DNA of 42,703 nucleotides from Arachidicoccus sp. (lineage in GTDB: Bacteria; Bacteroidota; Bacteroidia; Chitinophagales; Chitinophagaceae), in assembly GCA_028283605.1 (NCBI GenBank), contig JAPWKH010000034.1, positions 138,464 through 181,166 of the forward strand. The letters are read 5' to 3'. Below the pieces are notes generated by a model. That model had not been told where the DNA came from. It did not search any database and saw only the letters and a list, made by a program, of their open reading frames with translations. A program made the translations under genes and the position numbers. Of the stretch, positions 1 to 7,981 are shown piece after piece. Numbering within the stretch: position 1 is the stretch's first letter; each line of letters starts with the position of its first letter.

Positions 1-99
1 AATGGCGCAGACATTATCCGTGTACATGATGTAAAAGAAGCAAGGGAAAATATTACTTTATATGAAATTTTAAAAAAAAATCAAAAAAACTTTTTTTAA
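1..99 (+). CDS. folP: Dihydropteroate synthase, C-terminal end (partial)
   Basis: The window opens inside this gene; 32 codons and a TAA stop are visible. The segment GADIIRVHDVKEA is the typical last strand and helix of the dihydropteroate synthase TIM barrel, where the RVHDV motif contributes to pterin/phosphate binding. The enzyme condenses p-aminobenzoate with the pterin pyrophosphate in folate synthesis in the cytoplasm. The tail is Lys/Asn-rich and ends in Phe-Phe, as is common for Bacteroidota copies. Later folate-pathway genes (thyA, folA) are in the same window but about 29 kb away. Identification rests on a short conserved motif only. Confidence 0.8.
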   Translation, partial: NGADIIRVHDVKEARENITLYEILKKNQKNFF

Positions 100-474
100 A
101 ACAAAATCTAATTATATTTGCATTAACTCTTATGCAATCGTTTGTTTTGTTATTCAAAAATAGATTTTAAACAACCCTATAAAAATTTTAAATAACCCAA
201 AGTAAAACAACCTTAAAAAAACCTATAAATAAAAGTACCAAAAACAAGTACCACTAAAATTTAAGTTGGTTTAATTATTGTCTGATGAAAAAGCAGCTTG
301 GTATGTTATTATGCACACATCCCTGAACGTGCAAATTAATCTTCGATAAATTTTTATTGTACTTACTCTAACATAACCTATCTGTAAAATAGGAAAATAA
401 TATCCTCATATAATTGTTGCAATTATTCAGAGGAATGAATATTCTATTTTTTAACCCCAAAATAAAACACCCCT
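100..474. other. Long AT-rich intergenic region / possible 5' leader
   Basis: No open frame of note lies in these 375 bases. The first part holds an exact TAnnTTTG box at 113-120. The middle (about 165-260) is a run of purine-rich A tracts with repeated aaacaacc and cctataaa words. A small perfect hairpin, ATAATTG-ttg-CAATTAT, sits at about 411-427, about 50 bases before the next start codon. If transcription begins just after 120, the following gene would have a leader of about 350 bases. Confidence 0.5.
113..120 (+). promoter_or_regulatory. Exact Bacteroidota -7 box TATATTTG
   Basis: The eight bases match TAnnTTTG exactly. No clear TTTG -33 box was found at 19-21 bases upstream, so this is a half-promoter match. 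Transcription would start near 125 and run toward the secreted protein at 475. Near matches closer to that gene (for example TATTTTTT near 445) are alternatives. Confidence 0.4.
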
Positions 475-2604
475 ATGAAGTACAAATTTACGCGTACTCT
501 CTTTACGACAACAGCATGTATAGCAATAATGTCCGGAACATCTATTGCGCAATACAAAAAAATTAACTTTGCATCAACGTATGTATCCGGCTCGGGTATT
601 ACAAATGGATCCGGAGCAGTTGGGTTTCATCCTACTTTTTCAGGAGCATTTACCGGAAGCGCGGCCAGTTTATCTGCTACAGGTAGTACAGTAGCTTATG
701 GTCAATACAGCTATGGAGTATCTGGCGTAGCAAACGATACTATTTATGTAAAAATAAATAGCAACAACAGAACGAGTCAATTTTCCATTCAGCCGTATTT
801 AGGTAATGCCGTTGCCGGTACAGGCGGAACTGCCAAAGATTTAACCTTGCCTTCAATTACCTCCAGTTCCTTAAGCGATGGTAAATTGATATATTTTATT
901 GCGACGGCGCCTTTTGATGGTGTAAAAATTTCCTTAGCCGGTGGAGGAAGTTTTGGCGTTATTCCATTAACCAATTCAGGAGAAATTTGGGAAACATTCT
1001 TTAAAAGCGCAAGCACACTATGGCCTCAGGATTGCGACAGGCCTTTTGAGAGTGTCCACAATGTAAGTGGATTAACTTTAGGAGGATTTTCAAATCCTTA
1101 TGATTTTATAGATTACGGCTCTAACTATTTAAGTACATACAGTTCAATGCTATATGTGGGAGGCAGCATAGCCGGTGTATATACGCAGGAAATTTATTTT
1201 CCGTCACAAGGATCCGGCTCGGATGAAATAAAACTGCAAGCGGGAAATCCTTCAAGTATCTTAGCCGCTATAGCTGCATGGGGCGGTACAATAGGAAATA
1301 GCGTAACCGTACAACCATATATTGATAATACACCATCGGCAGCTGCAGAGTCTTTGGATTATATCATTAGTTTACAATTTGGCCCAGCTACTACAATCGT
1401 AAATTTAATCGATGGCGACAATGTAAAACCGATCTATTACAAACCCGGCGTTCCTTTTAATAAGGTTGTTGTGAAATGGAATGTGCCGTTTGGTGTAGGT
1501 ACTCTTAATCAATTTGCATTTTACGATATTCGACGAGTTGCAGAAACACCCAAAATTTCAACAGCGGATTCACAGGCAGTGTGTATCAATACAACCGGAT
1601 TACAATTGAATGCAGCGTCCGTTACAGGAGAGCCTAATCTTACTTTCCAATGGTATGCAAAAAATCCAAATGGAAGTATAGATTCTACACCTATAGCAAC
1701 GGGAAATACTTTTACAATACCTGATTCTTATATAACAACTGCCGGACGCAAAGTCTTTTATGTTGCTGCAGTACGTTCCGTTTGCGGTACAGTATTATCA
1801 GATGCAGATTCTACTATAGTACAGGTGTATGCAAAACCTGTGTTTACTAATGCTGCACTTGCTTCTAGCGGAGCTGTAGGAGTGGCTTATCCTTCTACTG
1901 TTATCAAAACCGACAGTGCCGCTACTTATAGTGTTTCAGGATTGCCTGAGGGTTTAAGCTTCAATGCTTCAGCTGCAACTATCAGTGGTATTCCTACAAC
2001 TCCCGGCACTTATGATGTAACTGTAACAGCTACGCCAAAAAATGGCCCCGGTTGCCCTACGACAATTATATATCATGTAACAATTTCGCCGGTAAGTGTT
2101 ACCCCTGTAACAGTTACTAATTTCATCGGTGCTTTAATTAAGGGCACTGCTAATTTATCTTGGAATACGGGTGTTGAAAATAATTTCAATTATTTCATCA
2201 TTCAAAGAAGTACTGACGGAAAATCGTATAGCGAAATACCCAATTCCAAAATAGATGCTAAAGGCAATGGCAGCGCATATACATTTAGTGTGTTGCAAAC
2301 TGAACCTGATGCTTATTACAGATTAGTCGCAGTTGATAAAGACGGATCGAAAGTTACAGAAGATAAAGTGGTTTATCTTTCTCAGAAAATCGCTACACTT
2401 GAAATCTATCCTAATCCTACAAAAGATAATTTGTACATTACATCTCCAATAGCAGGTAAAGTAATTATTTATGATGCAGTAGGACATACTGTTATAACCC
2501 AAGATGTACAAGTTGGTTTGAATACGATCAAAGTAAGCACTTTAAGTGCAGGAGTCTATTTCGGCAAATTAGACAACAGCCAATTTAAGTTTATTAAAAA
2601 ATAA
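475..2604 (+). CDS. Secreted Ig-like protein with T9SS type A sorting domain
   Basis: A 709-residue exported protein. Residues 1-25 form a signal peptide with a cut after SIA. Residues about 26-355 are a beta-rich Ser/Thr/Gly-rich region that I do not recognise. Residues about 360-455 look like an Ig/PKD-like module (QWYAKNPNG, VCG). Residues about 460-540 are a putative Ig domain of the He_PIG type (LPEGLSFNASAATISG, PGTYDVTVTA). About 545-635 is another beta module. The last 70 or so residues are a type IX secretion sorting domain: it begins LEIYPNPTKDNLYI and ends with GVYFGKL and a basic tail. It is therefore likely carried across the outer membrane and anchored or released at the surface. 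The function is unknown; adhesion or polymer binding is a guess from the Ig modules. It is monocistronic, followed by a strong hairpin terminator. Confidence 0.85.
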   Translation: MKYKFTRTLFTTTACIAIMSGTSIAQYKKINFASTYVSGSGITNGSGAVGFHPTFSGAFTGSAASLSATGSTVAYGQYSYGVSGVANDTIYVKINSNNRTSQFSIQPYLGNAVAGTGGTAKDLTLPSITSSSLSDGKLIYFIATAPFDGVKISLAGGGSFGVIPLTNSGEIWETFFKSASTLWPQDCDRPFESVHNVSGLTLGGFSNPYDFIDYGSNYLSTYSSMLYVGGSIAGVYTQEIYFPSQGSGSDEIKLQAGNPSSILAAIAAWGGTIGNSVTVQPYIDNTPSAAAESLDYIISLQFGPATTIVNLIDGDNVKPIYYKPGVPFNKVVVKWNVPFGVGTLNQFAFYDIRRVAETPKISTADSQAVCINTTGLQLNAASVTGEPNLTFQWYAKNPNGSIDSTPIATGNTFTIPDSYITTAGRKVFYVAAVRSVCGTVLSDADSTIVQVYAKPVFTNAALASSGAVGVAYPSTVIKTDSAATYSVSGLPEGLSFNASAATISGIPTTPGTYDVTVTATPKNGPGCPTTIIYHVTISPVSVTPVTVTNFIGALIKGTANLSWNTGVENNFNYFIIQRSTDGKSYSEIPNSKIDAKGNGSAYTFSVLQTEPDAYYRLVAVDKDGSKVTEDKVVYLSQKIATLEIYPNPTKDNLYITSPIAGKVIIYDAVGHTVITQDVQVGLNTIKVSTLSAGVYFGKLDNSQFKFIKK

Positions 2605-2627
2605 AACATAGTAATACAAATAAGCGA

Positions 2628-2668
2628 AATAAAGCCCGGTAGATTAATGTTATCGGGCTTTATTATTA
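2628..2668 (+). terminator. Rho-independent terminator
   Basis: A perfect 11-bp inverted repeat, AATAAAGCCCG (2628-2638) and CGGGCTTTATT (2654-2664), flanks a 15-base loop and is followed by a short T-rich tail. It lies 24 bases after the stop of the T9SS cargo gene. Confidence 0.8.
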
Positions 2669-2765
2669 CAAAAAATATTAAGATAAGAAAGAAAGCTGTA
2701 TGATAATTTCCATACACAACAGCACGGATAATTTTTCAATTTCTTATCTAATATTTGCAATTCAT

Positions 2766-2773
2766 TACCTTTG
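2766..2773 (+). promoter_or_regulatory. Exact -7 box TACCTTTG just before kdsD
   Basis: TACCTTTG matches TAnnTTTG exactly and ends six bases before the ATG at 2780, which would place the transcription start at or within a few bases of the start codon. A second, looser box (TAATATTTG, 2750-2758) lies upstream and would give a conventional leader. Confidence 0.4.
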
Positions 2774-2779
2774 GTTTTT

Positions 2780-3745
2780 ATGAATACTTCAATTTTAGAA
2801 ACCGCAAGGCAAACCATATTTGCAGAGCAACAAGCTATAGCCGGATTGGCAAGGCAATTAAATCACAATTTCGAGAATGTCGTAAATATAATTCATCATT
2901 CGAAAGGAAGAATTATTATAAGCGGCATTGGCAAAAGCGCCATCATAGCGCAAAAGATTGCGGCCACTTTTAATTCAACGGGTACGCCTTCTTTTTATTT
3001 ACATGCCGGCGAAGCAACGCATGGCGATTTGGGTATGATTCAAAAAGATGACATCATTATTATTCTCAGTAAAAGTGGGGAAAGTTCAGAAATAAAAACA
3101 TTGGTTGCCCTTGTAAAAGGTTTGGGAAATATTATTGTAAGCATTACAGGATATTTGGATTCTTATCTTGCCAATCAATCTGATTTTGTAATAAATGCTT
3201 CTGTAGATAAAGAGGCTTGTATAAATAATCTTGCGCCTACATCATCCACAACAGCGCAAATGGTAATTGGTGATGCGATTGCAGTATGTGTGATGCAACT
3301 TAGAAATTTCTCTTCCGATGATTTTGCAAAGCTCCATCCGGGGGGAAATCTTGGCAAGAGATTGTATTTGAAAATAGAAGATATTTATCATCATAACGCT
3401 TGCCCTACAGTTTTTACAGATGCGGATATAAAAAGTATAATTTTAGAAATATCCAAAGGCAGAGTAGGAGCTGTAGCTGTTACAAGCGAAAATAATAAGC
3501 TGAAGGGAATAATTACGGACGGCGACATTCGGCGGTTGCTTGAAAAAGATGTAATATTATCAGATAAAAAAGCGCTGCAAATTCTTTCTCCTAATCCCAA
3601 AACTGCCACACCGGAAACGCTTGCTATTACTGCTTTGGAGACACTTAAACGATTTGACTTAAACCAATTAATAGTAATTGACAAAGATGAATCTGTTTTG
3701 GGATTTATTCATTTACATGATTTAATAAGAGAAGGAATTTATTAA
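2780..3745 (+). CDS. kdsD: KpsF/GutQ-type sugar-phosphate isomerase (arabinose-5-phosphate isomerase)
   Basis: A 321-residue cytoplasmic enzyme of the family that interconverts ribulose-5-phosphate and arabinose-5-phosphate, the first step toward Kdo of lipopolysaccharide. Residues about 35-175 form the SIS domain with GIGKSA at 49-54, HG at 81-82 and the Ser-rich phosphate loop SKSGESSE at 97-104. Two CBS domains follow at about 200-257 and 265-320 (GIITDGDIRR is the typical end of the first). Length is normal for KdsD (about 320-330). A TTG start at 2771 is possible, but ATG 2780 fits the family N-terminus. A GutQ-like role in sugar-alcohol use cannot be excluded, since the next gene is a sugar transporter. 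Confidence 0.88.
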   Translation: MNTSILETARQTIFAEQQAIAGLARQLNHNFENVVNIIHHSKGRIIISGIGKSAIIAQKIAATFNSTGTPSFYLHAGEATHGDLGMIQKDDIIIILSKSGESSEIKTLVALVKGLGNIIVSITGYLDSYLANQSDFVINASVDKEACINNLAPTSSTTAQMVIGDAIAVCVMQLRNFSSDDFAKLHPGGNLGKRLYLKIEDIYHHNACPTVFTDADIKSIILEISKGRVGAVAVTSENNKLKGIITDGDIRRLLEKDVILSDKKALQILSPNPKTATPETLAITALETLKRFDLNQLIVIDKDESVLGFIHLHDLIREGIY

Positions 3746-3838
3746 TTTTAAAAGACGGCCGAAACAAACAATCACTTTTGCAACTGATTGAAAAATATAT
3801 TATGTTCGTACTGTATTACAAATAAATCTATAATTACC

Positions 3839-5131
3839 ATGCCAAACAGCGCAAAAACCAACTACCGCAACAGTTACTTAATGCCGATAATTCTTATGGG
3901 TATTATATATTTTTCTCTCGGATTTATTACATGGGTAAACAGTACATTGATTCCTTATTTGCAATCTGCATGTGAGCTTTCGCCTTCTCAGGCTATACTT
4001 GTTACATTCGCTTCCTATATAGCTTACGCTGTAATGGCTTTCCCATCTTCAAGCGTCATGAAGGTTACAGGCTTTAAAAAAGGGATGATTATAGCATTAC
4101 TCATTATGGCAATAGGAGCGTTGATATTTATTCCCGCCGCATATACCCGCGCTTACTGGATATTTCTTACCGGTATTTTTGTAATAGGCATCGGAATGGC
4201 GCTTTTACAAACTGCTATAAATCCATATGTAACTATTCTCGGCCCGATTGAAAGTGCTGCAAAAAGAATCAGCATTATGGGTGTATGCAATAAGGCTGCC
4301 GGCGCTTTGGCTCCCGCAATTATGGGAACTATTTTATTAAACGGTATGGATAAATATACACCGGAAAAATTAAAGCTGTTGGATGCAGGTGTGAAAGAAA
4401 ATCTGCTGAATAAATTGTCCGGCCGTATTGTTCTTCCATATATCGTTATAGCCGTAGCATTTACGCTGGTTGCGGTTTTCATACACTTTTCAGCATTGCC
4501 TGATATTAAAAATGAAGAAGAAACAAATCCCGATCATGAGGTAAAAGACAGAGCGAGTATTTTTTCTTATCCATATCTATGGCTTGGGTTTATTACAATA
4601 TTCTTATATGTAGGAGTGGAGGTAATGGCAGGAGATTCGATTCAATTGTATGGACATTCCGGATTGCACATTCCTATAGAAACAGTAAAGCATTTCACAA
4701 GCTATACGATGATTGGCATGCTCGTGGGATATTTAACAGGTATTGCACTTATGCCGAAAATTATTTCACAATCTACAGCATTAAAAATAGCTGCTGTTTT
4801 AGGTATTATATTTTCTATTGGAGTAATATTTGCTCCCGGAGAATATTCTATATTATTTTTGGCATTGCTAGGATTTGCCAACGCCCCAATGTGGCCGGCA
4901 ATATGGCCATTAACGATTGATGGCTTGGGAAAATATTTAAAAACCGGATCTGCATTATTAGTAGTTGGTATTGCCGGCGGCGCTATTATTCCAAAAATAT
5001 GGGCGTCATTAGGCGAAAATGCTTCTATAGGAATGCAAAAAGCATTTTGGATATTAATTCCATGCTACGCTTTCATTTTATTCTTTGCAATAAAAGGGAA
5101 TAAAATAGGCAAGGATATAAAGATTAAATAA
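3839..5131 (+). CDS. FHS-family sugar:proton symporter (MFS)
   Basis: A 430-residue major facilitator of the fucose-galactose-glucose-GlcNAc (FHS) branch. About twelve membrane segments are visible, the first at residues about 11-30 (FSLGFITWVNSTLIPYL, a typical FHS start). The central loop (about 215-245, with NEEETNPDHEVKDR) is charged and cytoplasmic. ATG 3839 is preferred; an upstream TTG at 3788 would add 17 residues not expected for the family. The substrate cannot be read from sequence: Bacteroidota homologues are annotated as FucP, GluP or NagP. It follows kdsD on the same strand after 93 bases and may be cotranscribed. The end converges with the receptor gene on the other strand. Confidence 0.85.
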   Translation: MPNSAKTNYRNSYLMPIILMGIIYFSLGFITWVNSTLIPYLQSACELSPSQAILVTFASYIAYAVMAFPSSSVMKVTGFKKGMIIALLIMAIGALIFIPAAYTRAYWIFLTGIFVIGIGMALLQTAINPYVTILGPIESAAKRISIMGVCNKAAGALAPAIMGTILLNGMDKYTPEKLKLLDAGVKENLLNKLSGRIVLPYIVIAVAFTLVAVFIHFSALPDIKNEEETNPDHEVKDRASIFSYPYLWLGFITIFLYVGVEVMAGDSIQLYGHSGLHIPIETVKHFTSYTMIGMLVGYLTGIALMPKIISQSTALKIAAVLGIIFSIGVIFAPGEYSILFLALLGFANAPMWPAIWPLTIDGLGKYLKTGSALLVVGIAGGAIIPKIWASLGENASIGMQKAFWILIPCYAFILFFAIKGNKIGKDIKIK

Positions 5132-5169
5132 AACTAATTCGAGTAAGGAGTTTTGACTTAAGCTTATCT

Positions 5170-5226
5170 GGATAAATAATTTATCCGAAGTTGAATTATA
5201 AACAATGAACAATCGTGTTTATAATT
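5170..5226. terminator. Two AT-rich hairpins between convergent genes
   Basis: A perfect palindrome GGATAAAT-a-ATTTATCC occupies 5170-5186. A second perfect 11-bp stem, AATTATAAACA (5194-5204) and TGTTTATAATT (5216-5226), follows. They sit between the stop codons of the transporter (+) and the outer-membrane receptor (-) and probably end transcription from both sides, although neither has a long T-run. Confidence 0.5.
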
Positions 5227-5245
5227 ATTAATTAATAATTCTTAA

Positions 5246-7651
5246 TTACTTTAGCCTGCTTTTTTCATCGTCGTTGCTGTTTTCTACTTTATGCGATTGA
5301 AAGGCTTTGCCCAAATCGAAATTATACACAAAACCGAGTGTGAATTTTTGCCATTGCTGACGGTTTTGAAAATTCAAATTAAAATCGGTATAATAAAATG
5401 TTCCGCTTACTGTTTTTCCTGTATTGAAAACATCATCCGCAGAAGCTTTCAATATCAGGCGTTGTTTGAAAAATTTCTTCTGCAATCCGATACTTGTTCT
5501 CGTCAAATGGTCGATAACGGCATTGCCTTCAATAATTTTATTAACATAAAATGTGTGCAGGCTTGCCGTAAAATCTTTCGCCAAAGTGAACTGCATATTC
5601 GTGGAAAGCGTGATTAAATTTTTTGAAAAATTATATGCGCCCGGCGCATTCAAATGCTGATAATCATATTCTGCATAATTTCCCGTTGTCCACCATTTTG
5701 TAATCTTTATGGGAATGTATGCGTTGAACATCCATTTGCTCGAAGTGCCGGAATTAGTGGGTTGTTGCGTCATTTGGTCAGGGCTTCCGGCAACCGGATG
5801 AATGCCGTTTGTAATCACATCTGTTGCATAAAAATAGTTAGTCACAAACGTGTATTTATTTTTCAATGTATAAACCAATTCGTAGGAATTATCATACTCT
5901 GGCTGCAAGTAAGGATTGCCGCGACCTGTGGTATAATTATCAATATACACTACGTGCGGATTCAGATTATCAAATGAAGGACGGCTAAGTCTGCGTGTGT
6001 AAATAAAGGTTAAACTTTCATCGCCTGCTTTGTTTAATGTTCTTTTTAAAAACAAAGACGGAAATAATCCGAAATATTTTTTTCCATTTTCCGCATAAGA
6101 AGTATCGTATAATTTTCCCGTGTAATTTGTGTTTTCACCGCGCAAACCCGCTTGCACATCGGTGTTCAAAATCTTGCCTTGATAATTCATGTATCCTGCA
6201 ACAATGTGTTCATTATAATCATAAATAAAATTTTGTGGAATATTGTTCATCCATTCACTCCCATACGGGCTTTGGTATTGAAAACTTGCTTCATTGTCAA
6301 TACTTGTAGAACTTATTTTTGCGCCGAAGCTCAGGCTGTTCTTGGTATTGAACACTTTTAGATATTTTGCATCGGCAGTAAAAATTTTCGCGGTGGATGG
6401 CGTATAATTTTTGTAAGCAGTGTCTGTTGAAATACCGTTTGCGACAGTTGTGCTTGTAACGCTGTTGTTCACTTCACTTGAGTTGTGCGTGTAGTCTGAT
6501 AATAATGTAAATGTAGAACCAAGCGTATCTGTTTGCAAATGATAATTTAAACCAAAGTTGTTGTACTTGCCTTTCCCAACATTTGGAAACAATCCGCTCG
6601 AAGTGCTATTGTTGATTGGGTTTGAAGGATAATTGACGTTACTCAAAGCTGTCCAGTTTTCTACATCATTGCCAAAAGAGCCTGTGTAATCAATTGCCAA
6701 ATATTGCTTGCTCGTGATGTCGTAAGTCAGTCCTGTGCGGATGTCATGGTCCGATTCATGCTTAATAGCGTTGTCGGCTGCGGTATAAATTCCGCCATCC
6801 GTAAAGCTGCGGGTTTGCGATAAATTCTGATAATATTTTTGATAATAGTAATCGTAATTTGCAAACACTCCAATCTTACCTTTTTTAAAATTTAATTGCG
6901 CACCCTCGCTTGTTCCGGGATATTCTTTACCTTGAACAAAGTTGCCGTACACACTACCGTTCAAGCCGGCTTGCGTCTGGTGTTTTAAAATAATGTTGAT
7001 GATGCCGCCCGAACTTTCCGCATCATATTCTGCAGGCGGATGCGCCATTATTTCAATAGATTTAATATCCTCGCTGCGCAAAGAATTGAGATAATTGGTA
7101 AGGCTTTGCCCTGAAAGTTGCAGCATTTTACCGTTTACCATAATTTTGGAAATCGGAATACCGTTCAGCATAATCTGGTTGTTGAAAATCACTATTCCCG
7201 GCGCGAGTTCCATAGTTTCCATCGATGATTTTCCGGCGGTCAAAGGATTATTTTCCACATTCATCACAAGCCTGTCAATCTTTCTTTCTACAAAAGGTTT
7301 TTGCGAAGAAACAGAAACCTCGTGCAGATTATTTTCCGATTTTTTCATTGTAAGATTTATTTCTTCCGATGAATTATTTACAACAATCGTATCTCTTGTT
7401 TCTTCATACCCTACGGCCGTTGCATGTAAAATATAGTTGCCTTTTTCTTTTACCTCAAGGACATAATTTCCCGAAGAATCGGCAATCTTCGCAGCAACGG
7501 CCTTGCGAGAAGAATCATTTTGCAGCAATGTAATGAAAGCAAACGCAACGGGCGAGTTGTGACTATCCGTAAGTTTTCCTTTGATAATATTTTGAGAATA
7601 AGCAATGGAGCTAAATAAAATTGTAAAAATGGAAAGCAAAAAATATTTCAT
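5246..7651 (-). CDS. TonB-receptor-like outer-membrane beta-barrel protein
   Basis: An 801-residue outer-membrane protein. Residues 1-19 are a signal peptide ending AYSQ. Residues about 20-105 form a carboxypeptidase-regulatory-like beta sandwich (GKLTDSHNSPVAFAFITLL). About 110-215 is a plug domain (LNGIPISKIMVNGK; SIEIMAHPPAEYDAESSGG is typical of the plug end). The rest is a barrel with repeated aromatic Tyr/Asn strands, matching the outer membrane beta-barrel family 3 type found in Bacteroidota rather than a SusC. No SusD partner, sigma or anti-sigma gene is adjacent, so the ligand is unknown. The C-terminal residues are charged (NSNDDEKSRLK) and do not end in the aromatic residue of classical porins. 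Confidence 0.85.
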   Translation of the reverse strand: MKYFLLSIFTILFSSIAYSQNIIKGKLTDSHNSPVAFAFITLLQNDSSRKAVAAKIADSSGNYVLEVKEKGNYILHATAVGYEETRDTIVVNNSSEEINLTMKKSENNLHEVSVSSQKPFVERKIDRLVMNVENNPLTAGKSSMETMELAPGIVIFNNQIMLNGIPISKIMVNGKMLQLSGQSLTNYLNSLRSEDIKSIEIMAHPPAEYDAESSGGIINIILKHQTQAGLNGSVYGNFVQGKEYPGTSEGAQLNFKKGKIGVFANYDYYYQKYYQNLSQTRSFTDGGIYTAADNAIKHESDHDIRTGLTYDITSKQYLAIDYTGSFGNDVENWTALSNVNYPSNPINNSTSSGLFPNVGKGKYNNFGLNYHLQTDTLGSTFTLLSDYTHNSSEVNNSVTSTTVANGISTDTAYKNYTPSTAKIFTADAKYLKVFNTKNSLSFGAKISSTSIDNEASFQYQSPYGSEWMNNIPQNFIYDYNEHIVAGYMNYQGKILNTDVQAGLRGENTNYTGKLYDTSYAENGKKYFGLFPSLFLKRTLNKAGDESLTFIYTRRLSRPSFDNLNPHVVYIDNYTTGRGNPYLQPEYDNSYELVYTLKNKYTFVTNYFYATDVITNGIHPVAGSPDQMTQQPTNSGTSSKWMFNAYIPIKITKWWTTGNYAEYDYQHLNAPGAYNFSKNLITLSTNMQFTLAKDFTASLHTFYVNKIIEGNAVIDHLTRTSIGLQKKFFKQRLILKASADDVFNTGKTVSGTFYYTDFNLNFQNRQQWQKFTLGFVYNFDLGKAFQSHKVENSNDDEKSRLK

Positions 7652-7981
7652 GCAATTAGAGACGATTATGTTTTTATAATGACGATGAGGAACAGAAAAT
7701 GTTACAACTTATTATAATTTTTTATTTTTACGAAAAAACTGAAGTTTATCTTTATAAACACGACTGCCGGAACGCACCTTTATTTTTTCAGCGTTCCACA
7801 AATTTCTTGTGCAAATATTTACTTTACTCTCAATGCGAACAAGTCATTTTAGGTAAATGGTTGTTTTTGTTATATGAGCGGCAATAGCAGGTGCATAACT
7901 TTCACTTTTCTTTCCTCTTAATCTTTGCGATATTTGCACATTAAGGTTTTTACTTTTCACTTTCGAATTTTTACTTTTATT
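7652..7981. other. Divergent intergenic region between receptor gene and dnaE
   Basis: About 330 bases separate two divergent start codons. The part nearest dnaE holds TAATCTTTG (about 7919-7927) and GATATTTG (about 7930-7937), two imperfect -7 boxes for the plus strand. A short plus-strand frame inside the region has no family features and was not called. I see no strong hairpin or repeat here. Confidence 0.4.

Noticed and set aside
2755-2973. 72-codon frame overlapping the start of kdsD
   Set aside because: Overlaps the SIS domain coding region in another frame and has no features of its own.
3788-3838. TTG start for the FHS transporter
   Set aside because: Adds 17 polar residues not present in the family; ATG 3839 gives the standard N-terminus.
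7925-7981. Upstream in-frame start for dnaE
   Set aside because: The added hydrophobic and basic segment is absent from DnaE proteins; the PHP domain starts immediately after ATG 7982.
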